From JBBQVS01 sp964250765 (GTDB lineage: Bacteria; Chloroflexota; Ktedonobacteria; Ktedonobacterales; Ktedonobacteraceae), in assembly GCA_964250765.1 (NCBI GenBank), contig CAXUHF010000009.1, forward strand, positions 1 through 64,000: a stretch of DNA of 64,000 nt. Reading direction: 5' to 3'. The notes beneath the pieces were generated by a model, which saw only the letters and a program-made list of their open reading frames with translations, was not told the origin of the DNA and searched no databases. A program made the translations under genes and the position numbers. Shown here piece by piece: positions 25,257 to 34,683 of this stretch (its first letter is position 1; each line of letters begins with the position of its first letter).

Positions 25257-27788
25257 ATGTCCAATACATCAGCTGAGGGTGAAACTTTCCCTGTTGTTAC
25301 TGATTCTCTCATTCATATACCAAGTGCACAACATATATCACGAATAACCCGACCTCTTGCCGAGTCAACAAACGGGCAATGCACGTCAAAAATAACTCAA
25401 CCCCTTGCTGAGATAGTAAGCGAGCAATCCACGACAAAGATAACTCGACCTCTCACCGAGCATATCACGACTGATACAGAAGCAATTGACTCGTCTGAAC
25501 GTCAAGACTCCACAACACCTACGGACCTTTCTGTGCTACCTATAGATGTGCCACAAAAGAAGCAACGCTTTGAACCAACGACTGATCCCATTTCGGCTGT
25601 AACCACGTCCCCTATCCGTACCCATATAACGCTACGCCAACGAATGGCACGTCACAAAGTTGCCTCGCTTCTCTTACTCGTGCTCTTGCTTGCAGGTATT
25701 ACTGCTCCCACAGTCGAGGGTGTACTCTATGGCATAAAGGCATACTCAACCTATACAGCCCTACGTAGTCACGCCTCTAGTGGCGTACAACATCTCCTTA
25801 ATCTAAAGTCGATATTTATTACGCCTAAGACAAGCACCTCTAGCACTTCGTCAAGCACATCGAAGTTACTCGATGCAACAACTCTGCTAAAAGCAAAAAA
25901 AGAACTAGATGCCGCGCACAGCGACTTCGGGCAAGTACAATCCCTGCTTGATCATACCTCGTTCATCCCAGTTGTTGAGCAATATTTGCCGCAATACCGT
26001 CCTGAAATCACGTCAGCGCGTGCTGCAAGTCAGGTTGGAACGGACGTAACGGATATTGGAGAGGTCGTTATCAAGGCAGCAATGGTACTTGCGCCCAAAT
26101 TTCGGGGACCGTTATTGAATGCCTCGCAAACTCCGCTTGTCACCTCTGCCGACCTTTCTCTTGTAGGGTCTACGCTGGATGCTGTGCTACCCTATGTCAA
26201 CGATATTCAGCAGCAGACACAGGGAATGTCACTTGCCGCTCTGCCTGTAAGCGCACATCAACGCGAACAGGTGCAGCAACTGATCCAGCTTTTACCACAG
26301 GTCAAGACAGCATTGGTACAGGGACGTTCACTACTTGGCGCAATGGGTTGGTTACTTGGTGTCGATGGGTCAAGAACATTTCTTGTGCAAACGATGGACC
26401 GTGCGGAACTCCGTCCAACTGGCGGCTTTACTGGTCAATATGGCGAACTGCATATTGCAGGTGGTCGTCTCGCTCCCTTCTCGCTTCGTGATATTTCGCT
26501 TATCGAGTATGCGGATAATAGTCCGACAACAGATCAACAAGCGCCAAGTGCTTATCGTTCGTGGTGGCCTTTCGCCAACTGGGGGTTACGCGACTCAAAT
26601 CTCTCCGCCGATTTTCCGACCTCGGCACAGATTGCGATCAACGAGTATAACCGCGAAGTTCATCATTCGGTCGATGGAGTCATTTTGTTTACGCCATTTC
26701 TGATTGAGCATGTCTTACAGGTGACAGGGCCTATTCGTATTCCGTCCTATAATGAAACCATCACCTCACAGAACTTAGAGGCGCGTCTACACTATTATCA
26801 ACTCGATAATGCAGGCATCGCCAAACAAATTCGCATTTCGTCAGGCAATACCTCGACATCGGACCGCAAACAATTCACATCGTTGGTAGCGCATACTTTG
26901 ATGGATACGGTGCGGCACGAGTCGCCAACGATGCTCTTAGCGTTAGCGAAGCAGATGCTTGAAGACATGAAGACAAAGGACTTACAAGTCTACCTCACAA
27001 ATACACAACTGCAAGGCTTGCTGTCACAGTACGGGGACGCGGCACAAGTGGATCGCTCGACAACACACGACGGTCTGTACGTTGTACAGACAAATGTAAG
27101 TGCAAGCAAGGCTTCGCAGTACGTGAAAACTACGATACACGATACAGTGACACTTGACCCCAACGGTGGTGCAACGCATCAGCTACAAATGCAGCTTGCC
27201 TATAATCAGCTTGGCTTTGTCTATGGCTTAGATACGTATCGTGACTATGTGCGCGTCTATGTACCGCCCACTGCGAAGTTTTTAGGGGGAGACGGTTTTG
27301 ATACTGGCACTCCACTCTGTGGAGGGCCATTGGATGCTTGCAAACAAAACGGCATCTACCAGCATGACGAAATGGTGTGTGCCGCCGGTCAATACGATGC
27401 TGGCGCGTCCGCTCCTATGCTTAATGACAACTATACAGGAGAATGGCATCCACTCGACACTATTGGGGCACCAACCAACATGACAAGCGATGAGCCTGGG
27501 CGTGCTATGTTCGGCGGCTATGTCGTCATTCCCAAAAACTGTACCATGACCGTCACACTCTCCTGGTATGTTCCACCAATCGGGCATAGTGCATATAATC
27601 TACTCGTACAAAGGCAAGCTGGAACATTTCCTGAACTAGACCTGACTGTACTTCCCACACCCGGAAACTGTGCTATACTCCAAACACAAGGACTACACAT
27701 AGATAGCGTTCTAGGGAAAGATACATCGTTTACGCTTGCCACGAAAAAACAAGCGAGTAATGCCTGTTATCCACAACCCAATGTATAA
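25257..27788 (+). CDS. DUF4012 membrane-anchored protein
   Basis: About 843 aa. The N-terminal tail (about 110 residues) holds three tandem copies of a motif like ITRPLAE followed by 8-12 residues and Thr. One membrane helix follows (VASLLLLVLLLAGITAPTVE), then a long outside part. The DUF4012 core is clear (DRAELRPTGGFTGQYGELH, ANWGLRDSNLSADFPTSA, HSVDGVILFTPFLIEHVL). Its biochemical role is unknown; in many Gram-positives and Chloroflexota it sits in envelope or polysaccharide loci. An earlier ATG at 25221 has its G-run directly against the codon, so 25257 is preferred. Confidence 0.82.
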   Translation: MSNTSAEGETFPVVTDSLIHIPSAQHISRITRPLAESTNGQCTSKITQPLAEIVSEQSTTKITRPLTEHITTDTEAIDSSERQDSTTPTDLSVLPIDVPQKKQRFEPTTDPISAVTTSPIRTHITLRQRMARHKVASLLLLVLLLAGITAPTVEGVLYGIKAYSTYTALRSHASSGVQHLLNLKSIFITPKTSTSSTSSSTSKLLDATTLLKAKKELDAAHSDFGQVQSLLDHTSFIPVVEQYLPQYRPEITSARAASQVGTDVTDIGEVVIKAAMVLAPKFRGPLLNASQTPLVTSADLSLVGSTLDAVLPYVNDIQQQTQGMSLAALPVSAHQREQVQQLIQLLPQVKTALVQGRSLLGAMGWLLGVDGSRTFLVQTMDRAELRPTGGFTGQYGELHIAGGRLAPFSLRDISLIEYADNSPTTDQQAPSAYRSWWPFANWGLRDSNLSADFPTSAQIAINEYNREVHHSVDGVILFTPFLIEHVLQVTGPIRIPSYNETITSQNLEARLHYYQLDNAGIAKQIRISSGNTSTSDRKQFTSLVAHTLMDTVRHESPTMLLALAKQMLEDMKTKDLQVYLTNTQLQGLLSQYGDAAQVDRSTTHDGLYVVQTNVSASKASQYVKTTIHDTVTLDPNGGATHQLQMQLAYNQLGFVYGLDTYRDYVRVYVPPTAKFLGGDGFDTGTPLCGGPLDACKQNGIYQHDEMVCAAGQYDAGASAPMLNDNYTGEWHPLDTIGAPTNMTSDEPGRAMFGGYVVIPKNCTMTVTLSWYVPPIGHSAYNLLVQRQAGTFPELDLTVLPTPGNCAILQTQGLHIDSVLGKDTSFTLATKKQASNACYPQPNV

Positions 27789-27823
27789 GTATCCATCTAT
27801 AGACAAGAGTGGAAGAAATAATA

Positions 27824-27910
27824 TCCTGTACGGGTCTGCTTCAGCACACCTCTTCGTACCTCAAACGTGTGCGATGCCAACAGGGTGTGCTGAAGCAGAC
27901 CCGTACAGGA
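27824..27910. repeat. Family C palindromic element
   Basis: Perfect 27-bp arms at 27824-27850 and 27884-27910. The outer end is TCCTGTACGGGTCTGC and the inner end of the right arm is GCCAACAGGGTGTGC, close to family A. The arm centre differs from A yet pairs fully. Confidence 0.9.
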
Positions 27911-27940
27911 CATTGTATAGATAGAAGAAGTTGGTGTCGT

Positions 27941-29695
27941 TTGCAAGAGAACCCGAATCATAACAACGAACAGCTACCGTATAATGTAGAAGCGGATGTC
28001 CCCTATCATGAATATTCGTCGGTGAGCCAACCAGCGCAACCGACGTTTCCACCACTACCTCATACGCCACCAATACAAGATCAACCAATATCATTCCTAA
28101 AACAGACGCGTTCAAAAGCATTTCCGCTGATCCTGTCACTTATAGGAGTATTTTTAGTCGTTGCCCTTGTCTTAATCGTGGTTCTTTCACAGGTACTTGC
28201 TCGTCCAACGCCCTCTACAAAGATACCAACTTCAACGATACCAACACAGTCGTCGGCGCAACCAGTTACACCAACCGCAAACTTTCGCGCTGCTGATTGT
28301 CCATTTCAGCTAGGCGCGGGCATAGTGAATGGACAAAAGATTAAGTGTGGCTACGTCACAGTACCAGAGAACCGTCAACATCCTAGCGGAGCAAACGTAC
28401 AACTCGCTGTCGCAATCTTTAAGTCGCCAAATGTGCAGAACGATCCATCGCCCGTTGTGCGTTTAGAAGGTGGACCAGGCGGCCCATCATTAGACAACTG
28501 GGCACACTATATCACTAGTTCAAATTTCTCAGACTTCGTGTTTCACCACGACCTGATTATGTTTGACCAGCGTGGGACAGGTTACTCCACACCATCGCTC
28601 AAGTGTCCCGAAACGTTGAAGTTGCAATATGACACACTCAATATTCATCTAAGCGCAACCGACGCAGAACATATGGAATTACAAGCATTACAAACGTGTC
28701 ACGACCGCCTGATAAAGTCGGGAGTTGACCTGAACGCATTCAATGTATTGGAAAATGCCGCAGACGTGCACGATTTGATTCAAGCGTTGGGATACAAGCA
28801 GGTGAATCTCTACGGTGTCTCCTATGGGACACGACTAGCCCTTACAACGATGCGTCTCTATCCAGCGGTTATTCGTAGCGTCGTTCTGGACTCGGTATAT
28901 CCACCACAGGAGAATCGCACCGATCTACCCAGTTCGGCACAGCGGGTCTTCAATGTCCTTTTTCAAGGCTGTGCAGCCAATGCACAGTGTGCAACACAAT
29001 ATCCACAACTGAGCAGTGTGTTCTATCAGCTTGTCACTGACCTGAACGCCAACCCTGTGCATTTTCAAACAACGAATGCGGTCACTGGCAAGACTTACTC
29101 AGTGGCAATGGCAGGTGACGATTTTGTCTTTGTCCTGTTCAGCGCGCTGTATGCCTCGCCAATTATCCCTGCACTACCTAAGATGATTTATCAGGTACGC
29201 GACCACAACTACTTGATATTATCTCAAGTATATGGAGCAGTTGAGTTTGACGATACCTTCAGCGATGGCATGTTTTACTCAGATGAGTGCAATGAGGACT
29301 GGAGTTTTCTTACACAGAATGATATTAATGGCGCGATGCAAGGTGTCGCTCCACAAATTCAACCTGCGTTAAAAAATAGTTTGCAACAAGAGTACGACTC
29401 ATGCCGTATCTGGAATGTCCAAAAAGCTCCCGCCGTTCAAAAACAGCCCGTTGTGAGCACTATTCCAACGCTTGTCCTCACCGACGAATACGATCCCATT
29501 ACCCCACCAGCGAATGGTAAATTAGCAGCACAGACGCTCAAGAACAGCTACTACTTTCTTTTCCCTGGTCTTGGTCACGGAGCGGAATACAGTGCCCCCT
29601 GCGTGAACAGTATCATCTCAGCATTCGATGATACACCTACACAACAACCATCGGGTGCATGTATAGCAACTATGGGAGAACCTAATTTCGTGTAG
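27941..29695 (+). CDS. Membrane-anchored TAP-like alpha/beta hydrolase
   Basis: About 584 aa from a TTG start. After a short cytoplasmic tail, one membrane helix (FPLILSLIGVFLVVALVLIV) anchors an outside alpha/beta-hydrolase domain. Seen: oxyanion region RLEGGPGGPS, FDQRGTGYS, nucleophile elbow YGVSYGTRLAL, acid TDEYDPITPP and His in PGLGHGAEY. This arrangement fits tripeptidyl/prolyl aminopeptidase-like hydrolases with a TAP C-terminal domain. The frame stays open upstream to 27809, but that part is a palindromic repeat. The true start is uncertain. Confidence 0.82.
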   Translation: MQENPNHNNEQLPYNVEADVPYHEYSSVSQPAQPTFPPLPHTPPIQDQPISFLKQTRSKAFPLILSLIGVFLVVALVLIVVLSQVLARPTPSTKIPTSTIPTQSSAQPVTPTANFRAADCPFQLGAGIVNGQKIKCGYVTVPENRQHPSGANVQLAVAIFKSPNVQNDPSPVVRLEGGPGGPSLDNWAHYITSSNFSDFVFHHDLIMFDQRGTGYSTPSLKCPETLKLQYDTLNIHLSATDAEHMELQALQTCHDRLIKSGVDLNAFNVLENAADVHDLIQALGYKQVNLYGVSYGTRLALTTMRLYPAVIRSVVLDSVYPPQENRTDLPSSAQRVFNVLFQGCAANAQCATQYPQLSSVFYQLVTDLNANPVHFQTTNAVTGKTYSVAMAGDDFVFVLFSALYASPIIPALPKMIYQVRDHNYLILSQVYGAVEFDDTFSDGMFYSDECNEDWSFLTQNDINGAMQGVAPQIQPALKNSLQQEYDSCRIWNVQKAPAVQKQPVVSTIPTLVLTDEYDPITPPANGKLAAQTLKNSYYFLFPGLGHGAEYSAPCVNSIISAFDDTPTQQPSGACIATMGEPNFV

Positions 29696-29706
29696 TGTGA
29701 GTTAGA

Positions 29707-29761
29707 AACCGGGAGACCGCTACCTTTATCATTCCCCGAATGCGGTTCGAGTCTCCCCTAC
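29707..29761. repeat. Decayed GGGAGACC-type hairpin
   Basis: GGGAGACCGC near 29710 is imperfectly mirrored by GCGGTTCGAGTCTCCCC, and the end CCCCTACA resembles the repeat superfamily. Possibly an old element or a terminator after the hydrolase gene. Confidence 0.5.
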
Positions 29762-29806
29762 ATTTTATAAATACTTGTTCTAACCAGAACATAGACAGGA
29801 TTAGTC

Positions 29807-31052
29807 ATGCAGATGGCAATCAGACGGACATTCTCGTCGCTCGCGGTATACAATTTCCGACTCTATTTCTTTGGTCAAGGTCTTTCATTGTGTGGTACAT
29901 GGATACAGACGGTTAGCTTGTCGCTGCTCGTGCTGAAGCTAACACATTCCGGCACACAACTTGGACTAGTCGTTGCAGCACAATTTTTACCAGTTCTTTT
30001 GTTTGGTGTGTATGGTGGCCTGATTGCTGACCGCTTCAATAAGCGACACGTGCTGTACTTTACGCAGAGCTTACAGGGCATCCTGGCACTGACACTTGGT
30101 TTATTGGTGGTCACTGGTGCCGTGCAAGTCTGGATGGTGTACACCGTAGCTGTTGGTCTCGGACTGGCAACCCTCATTGATAACCCCAGTCGGCAAAGCT
30201 TTGTGATTGAAATGGTTGGTGGTGATCGATTGAAGAATGCCATCACACTCAATTCGACCATGGTAAATGGTGCTCGAATTATTGGTCCATCAATCGCCGC
30301 CGTACTCATCCGTACTCATAGCCACTGTTGGAATTGGATTTTGCTTTTTGGTCAATGCAGCTTCGTACATAGCAGTGCTCATTGCGCTCTTTGCAATGCG
30401 TTCAAGCGAATTAGTCCCAACGGCACCAGTAAAACGTGAGCCAGGCCAAATTAGAGCTGGCCTACGTTACGCTTGGCAAACGCCGGAACTCAAGTCAACG
30501 CTGTTAATGATGCTCATTATTGGCACGTTCGCATACGAGTTTCCAGTGATTCTGCCGTTGTTTGCCACAGTAACATTGCGCGGTAATGCCACCACCTACT
30601 CACTCATGACAGTAGCAATGGGCGTAGGTGCGATTGGTGGTGGCCTCTATTCAGCCGGACGCGGCGTTGCCAGTCAAAAACAACTGGTACTCGTCGCAGT
30701 ACTCTTTGGCGTCAGTTTAATGTTAACTGCACTGGCGCCTAATTTGCCTGTCGCGCTGCTTACGCTCATAGTAGTCGGCGGTTTATCAGTGCTATTCATT
30801 TCAATCGGCAATACGACACTGCAACTGACTAGCGAACCAAGTATGCGAGGTCGAGTGCTGGCACTGTGGGCCATTGCCTTCGCAGGCACCACGCCTATCG
30901 GAGGTCCGATCATTGGTGCTATTGCCGATCACAGTAATCCTCGCATTGGTCTACTCATTGGAGGCATATCAGCCGTTGTAGCAGCAGCCATTGGCTTATT
31001 AGCGTTGGGTAAAACTACCCTTCTTGAAACGCGTAATGTAAAGGATATCTAG
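29807..31052 (+). pseudogene. MFS exporter (EntS-like) broken by a 10-bp duplication
   Basis: Two overlapping frames together encode one 12-helix major facilitator of the EntS/MFS_3 type. Frame 1 (29807-) gives the first half, including the loop motif GLIADRFNKRHVLY, up to IGPSIAAVLI. Frame 2 (to 31052) continues with ATVGIGFCFLVNAASYIAVL and the second half. The join is a tandem duplication of CCGTACTCAT at 30300-30309 and 30310-30319. Removing one copy restores a continuous protein of about 410 aa. It is either a real frameshift mutation or a sequencing error. Substrate unknown. Confidence 0.85.
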
Positions 31053-31072
31053 AGAACAAAAAGGCAAGATAT

Positions 31073-32986
31073 TTAATGTCCCAACAATCGTTGTACATCG
31101 CGTCTCATCGCTTCATAGCTCTGGTAGCGCAACGCAGCTTCTTCCAATAAGGCGCGGCCCAGGATAGCCTCCAATGTGGGAGATACGTTCGGGTTAAGGA
31201 TGCGTACAGGCGGGTAGGTGGGATAATGGGGCGGGGCAATGTTTGTCAGTGCGTGATGCATCGTCGCCGCCAGCATGTAGATACTTGTACGCTGATCATA
31301 GGGCTTGTCCTGGATGGGCAAGTAGGGCGAGATGGCAAGTTTACGCGTTGTGCGCTTTCGGGTTGTGGACACACGTATTCCTGGCTCCTGGGACGGTGGT
31401 GGCATCTGAAACCCTGTCAGTATAGCACGTCCGCGTTTCTGCTCAATCATAATATTCGCAGGCGAGATATCATAATGCTGTATTCCTTGTTGCTCTAACG
31501 CAATAAGCACATTGAGCAGACTGTTCATGTACCCTAGCACATCGCGCTCCTCTAAGGGGCGCAACAACTTTTGCAAACGCTCTTCGATACTTTCACCATC
31601 CACATATGCCTCGATCATATAGTAGTGCTTGCCTTCGGCAAAACGGTCAAGTACGGCTGGCACAAACGGATGATGCAATTTTGCTAATGGTTCGGTCACA
31701 TGCTCGTAGTGTGCAATATCCTTCGCACGTTGTGCCAAACTAGTAGCACATTCCCAGCGTTTCAGCACCACCTGTTGTTCGTTGCTCTGCGCATCGGTGG
31801 CAACCGCAGTCATTACACGCGTCTCTTCTGATTGCTTGAGGACACGCTTAATTGTATATCTATCCTGATGGACACTTACACCAACAAGGGGACTATGGAC
31901 AACCAGTGTTTGTGGTAACGTGAGACGACCACAAACGGAACAACACCGTTGCCCAAAGCGTACCTGTGTATCGCAATAGGGGCATGCACGGTCATCTTTA
32001 TCAGCCCCACAAAAGGCACAACGCTGCGCACCCGTGCGATTTTGTTGTCCACAGTGCTGACAGACATAGCGTTGCTGAGCTATGTGTACCGCATCAGTAT
32101 AGCTATCGGCAAACTCTGTAATACTGTTATAGCGGCGGTGATAGTCCTTCGAGAGCGCACGCAACAACACAGCGGCAACCTCAACAGGAGTACGTGGATT
32201 CCAGCGTTGCGGTGACGCTGGTTGCTCGTACATCTGCGCATTCCACATCTCTTCTAAACGTTTGTATGTAAAGGGTGTGCGACCAGTGAGCAATTCATAG
32301 CAGCAGATTGCTAATGCATATTGATCGGAGTCGCGGCGTGGATTGCCCTGCCATTGCTCAAGCGGCATATAGGCGGCAGTACCCGTGACCTCACCAAGTG
32401 ACGCATGCGTATAGGTGCCGAGATAGAGCGTTGTTCCGAAGTCTGAGAGGAGCACCTGTCCGCTACGTCCAATCAGTATGTTCCCCGGCTTCACATCCTG
32501 GTGCACCATCTTCATGTTGTGGACATATTGAAGCGCGTCCGCCGTTTGACGTACATAGGGAACCAGTTCTTCCGCAAAGGCTAAACGCTTATTACCATCG
32601 GAGGAGCGGAAGATATCGCTAATCGTTTGTGGGGCATACTCCATCACGAAGTAGGGTTGGTCATTCTCCAACCGTCCAAAGTTGTAGATAGGCAAAATGT
32701 TGGGATGTTGCATAGTGGCAATGCGGCGTGCCTCTTGCATGAAGCTCTTTTGTGCTTGTGTACTCGACTGATCGAGACGCAATACCTTGAGCGCAAGCAG
32801 GCGGCTCAACGGCATAGGTTCGCGCACCTTGTAGACATAGCCAAAGGTGCCCGCGCCAATAAACGCGACCACCTCATACATGCCTATGTGCGCCCCCTGC
32901 ACCAAAAAATCGCAACGCAGGCAACACGTCACGCCATCAGGGTTATCATGCCCCCCCGCAATATGCGGATTGAGACAGTGAGCCAA
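31073..32986 (-). CDS. Ser/Thr protein kinase with second kinase-like domain
   Basis: A 637-aa cytoplasmic protein. The N-terminal zinc-ribbon-like part (CC..C) is followed by an active-looking kinase: glycine loop IGAGTFGYVYKV, Lys in LALKVLRLD, catalytic loop VHQDVKPGNI, DFGTT. Two to three zinc ribbons follow at about 310-370 (CQHCGQQN, CAFCG, CPYCDTQ, CSVCGR). A second kinase fold then starts near 385, where the catalytic loop HYDISPANIMI keeps Asp but DFG is replaced by LTGFQMP. The second domain is therefore probably weak or inactive and regulatory. No membrane helix is seen. Confidence 0.87.
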   Translation of the reverse strand: MAHCLNPHIAGGHDNPDGVTCCLRCDFLVQGAHIGMYEVVAFIGAGTFGYVYKVREPMPLSRLLALKVLRLDQSSTQAQKSFMQEARRIATMQHPNILPIYNFGRLENDQPYFVMEYAPQTISDIFRSSDGNKRLAFAEELVPYVRQTADALQYVHNMKMVHQDVKPGNILIGRSGQVLLSDFGTTLYLGTYTHASLGEVTGTAAYMPLEQWQGNPRRDSDQYALAICCYELLTGRTPFTYKRLEEMWNAQMYEQPASPQRWNPRTPVEVAAVLLRALSKDYHRRYNSITEFADSYTDAVHIAQQRYVCQHCGQQNRTGAQRCAFCGADKDDRACPYCDTQVRFGQRCCSVCGRLTLPQTLVVHSPLVGVSVHQDRYTIKRVLKQSEETRVMTAVATDAQSNEQQVVLKRWECATSLAQRAKDIAHYEHVTEPLAKLHHPFVPAVLDRFAEGKHYYMIEAYVDGESIEERLQKLLRPLEERDVLGYMNSLLNVLIALEQQGIQHYDISPANIMIEQKRGRAILTGFQMPPPSQEPGIRVSTTRKRTTRKLAISPYLPIQDKPYDQRTSIYMLAATMHHALTNIAPPHYPTYPPVRILNPNVSPTLEAILGRALLEEAALRYQSYEAMRRDVQRLLGH

Positions 32987-33212
32987 AGTGTAGTCCTACC
33001 TCTTCTGTGTCTGTTTATATTCTCTACTAGAAGATACGTATGAGGTAGGCACAGGTTACGATGTCTCTTTCATATGCTCTTCGTTAAGAAACGATAACGT
33101 AAAGGAACAACTTGCAACCTGATCTTGACGAACAAGCAACAACATTTCTCTATGTATATTCTATACTATCTATGTACTTAGATGTATAAGTACAATCTAG
33201 TTGGGAGATATC

Positions 33213-34574
33213 ATGAGAAAACGTAGTATAGTTCCAGTATTCTGTACGATCCTCTGTATGCTTAGTGCAATGGTCGCTTTTTCCCTATCAGCACCTTCTT
33301 CTCATGCAATCGGAGCAGTTCCTGCACGAACACTCCATATATCAAATGTTGTTCATCCATCCGATGTTGTAGTAGGAAATGTCTATTACGGCATTTCGGG
33401 TTCGTTCAACTCCATCTATGCAATGAGATCGTCAAGTGGAAAGCCCGCATGGCAATATACGCTTCAGCCAGGAATATTCGTTGACGCGGACTCTCTTCAT
33501 TTCGTTTCTGGGACTGTGTACTTTTCAGCGTCGAACACTCTCTATGCTCTTGATGCTACTTCCGGTGCTCTGCGTTGGAAGTCAGCGACGTTTTTGAATC
33601 TTCAACTTTGGTCTACACCAGAGTCAAATGGTCTTGTATTCGCGGGAGTAAATGATGGAGTCGATACATTCAATGCTCTAAATGGAAATCTTTCTTGGCA
33701 CTATACGACAAACGCTCCTGTGAGTGCTGGTACCGTCGTCAATACTACTGCTTACTTTATTACAAACAATGGAACCGCATTCGCTCTAAATGCTACAAGC
33801 GGAACATTGCTCTGGCAAACATCAGTAGGTACGGTAGGTTCTATTGCAACAATCACTAATGGCATAGTGTATGCTGCGGTACATTCAACTGCTTCAAATA
33901 GCGATGGAACAGTCTACGCGCTCACTGCAAGTACTGGAACAGTACTCTGGCGTTATGCTATGCCTCATGTAGGAAGCGGTGGCAAAGTAGTGCTAACGGT
34001 CGCAAACAACATGGTATACGTGAGCGAGAATCTAGGCTTTAGCGGCTTTCTCTTTCTTGCTCTCAACGCAAAAAATGGAGTATTGCTCTGGCCTCATCAG
34101 ACTGGAACAACTGTTGTCTGGTACGTCATCAGCAATAATGTTGTATACACAAGTAGCTCTACTACTGTGTATGCTCGCAATGCAAAAGATGGAAGTACGT
34201 TATGGAGCTATAAGCCCGGATACACCTTTGAAGCATTTACCGTTTTCAACAACACCTTATATATTGCTCCTGACGGAACTGGTAATATTGTTGCCTTGAA
34301 TGCAGGAACGGGCTACAAGCTCTGGAGTTACAAATCACACGACTTCTTGCTCTCATGGTATATCAGTGCAACGAGCGATGCGTTCTATGTGAATGGTTCT
34401 AGTGTTGCACTTGCACTTAATGGAAAGAATGGTACGCTGCTTTGGCGGTATACTAACCAATATTCAACAAATACCCCGCCTATACTTGTACAGAACGTCG
34501 AGTATATTACCTCTTCCGACTCAACTGCTTACGCACTAGATGCAAAAACAGGCACGTTGCTTTGGGCCTACTAG
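33213..34574 (+). CDS. Secreted PQQ-type beta-propeller repeat protein
   Basis: A 453-aa exported protein. The signal peptide (MRKRS, hydrophobic core, cut near SHA-IGA) is followed by about ten repeats with the pattern VYALNAxxGTLLWxY typical of PQQ-like/YVTN propellers. No quinoprotein active-site residues are recognised, so a binding or structural role is likelier than an enzyme. GGGAG lies 5 bases before the ATG at 33213. Confidence 0.85.
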   Translation: MRKRSIVPVFCTILCMLSAMVAFSLSAPSSHAIGAVPARTLHISNVVHPSDVVVGNVYYGISGSFNSIYAMRSSSGKPAWQYTLQPGIFVDADSLHFVSGTVYFSASNTLYALDATSGALRWKSATFLNLQLWSTPESNGLVFAGVNDGVDTFNALNGNLSWHYTTNAPVSAGTVVNTTAYFITNNGTAFALNATSGTLLWQTSVGTVGSIATITNGIVYAAVHSTASNSDGTVYALTASTGTVLWRYAMPHVGSGGKVVLTVANNMVYVSENLGFSGFLFLALNAKNGVLLWPHQTGTTVVWYVISNNVVYTSSSTTVYARNAKDGSTLWSYKPGYTFEAFTVFNNTLYIAPDGTGNIVALNAGTGYKLWSYKSHDFLLSWYISATSDAFYVNGSSVALALNGKNGTLLWRYTNQYSTNTPPILVQNVEYITSSDSTAYALDAKTGTLLWAY

Positions 34575-34625
34575 AACCTTATACGTATTGTAACAGGACT
34601 GTCGTCATAATCTCTTAAGATAAAT

Positions 34626-34659
34626 AAGAGGAGCTATACCAATTGGCATAGCTCCTCTT
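34626..34659. terminator. Two-way terminator hairpin
   Basis: Arms AAGAGGAGCTAT (34626-34637) and ATAGCTCCTCTT (34648-34659), followed by a T-rich stretch. It lies between the convergent propeller and stress-protein genes. Confidence 0.8.
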
Positions 34660-34683
34660 CTTGTTCGTCTTCGCTACTCAATA

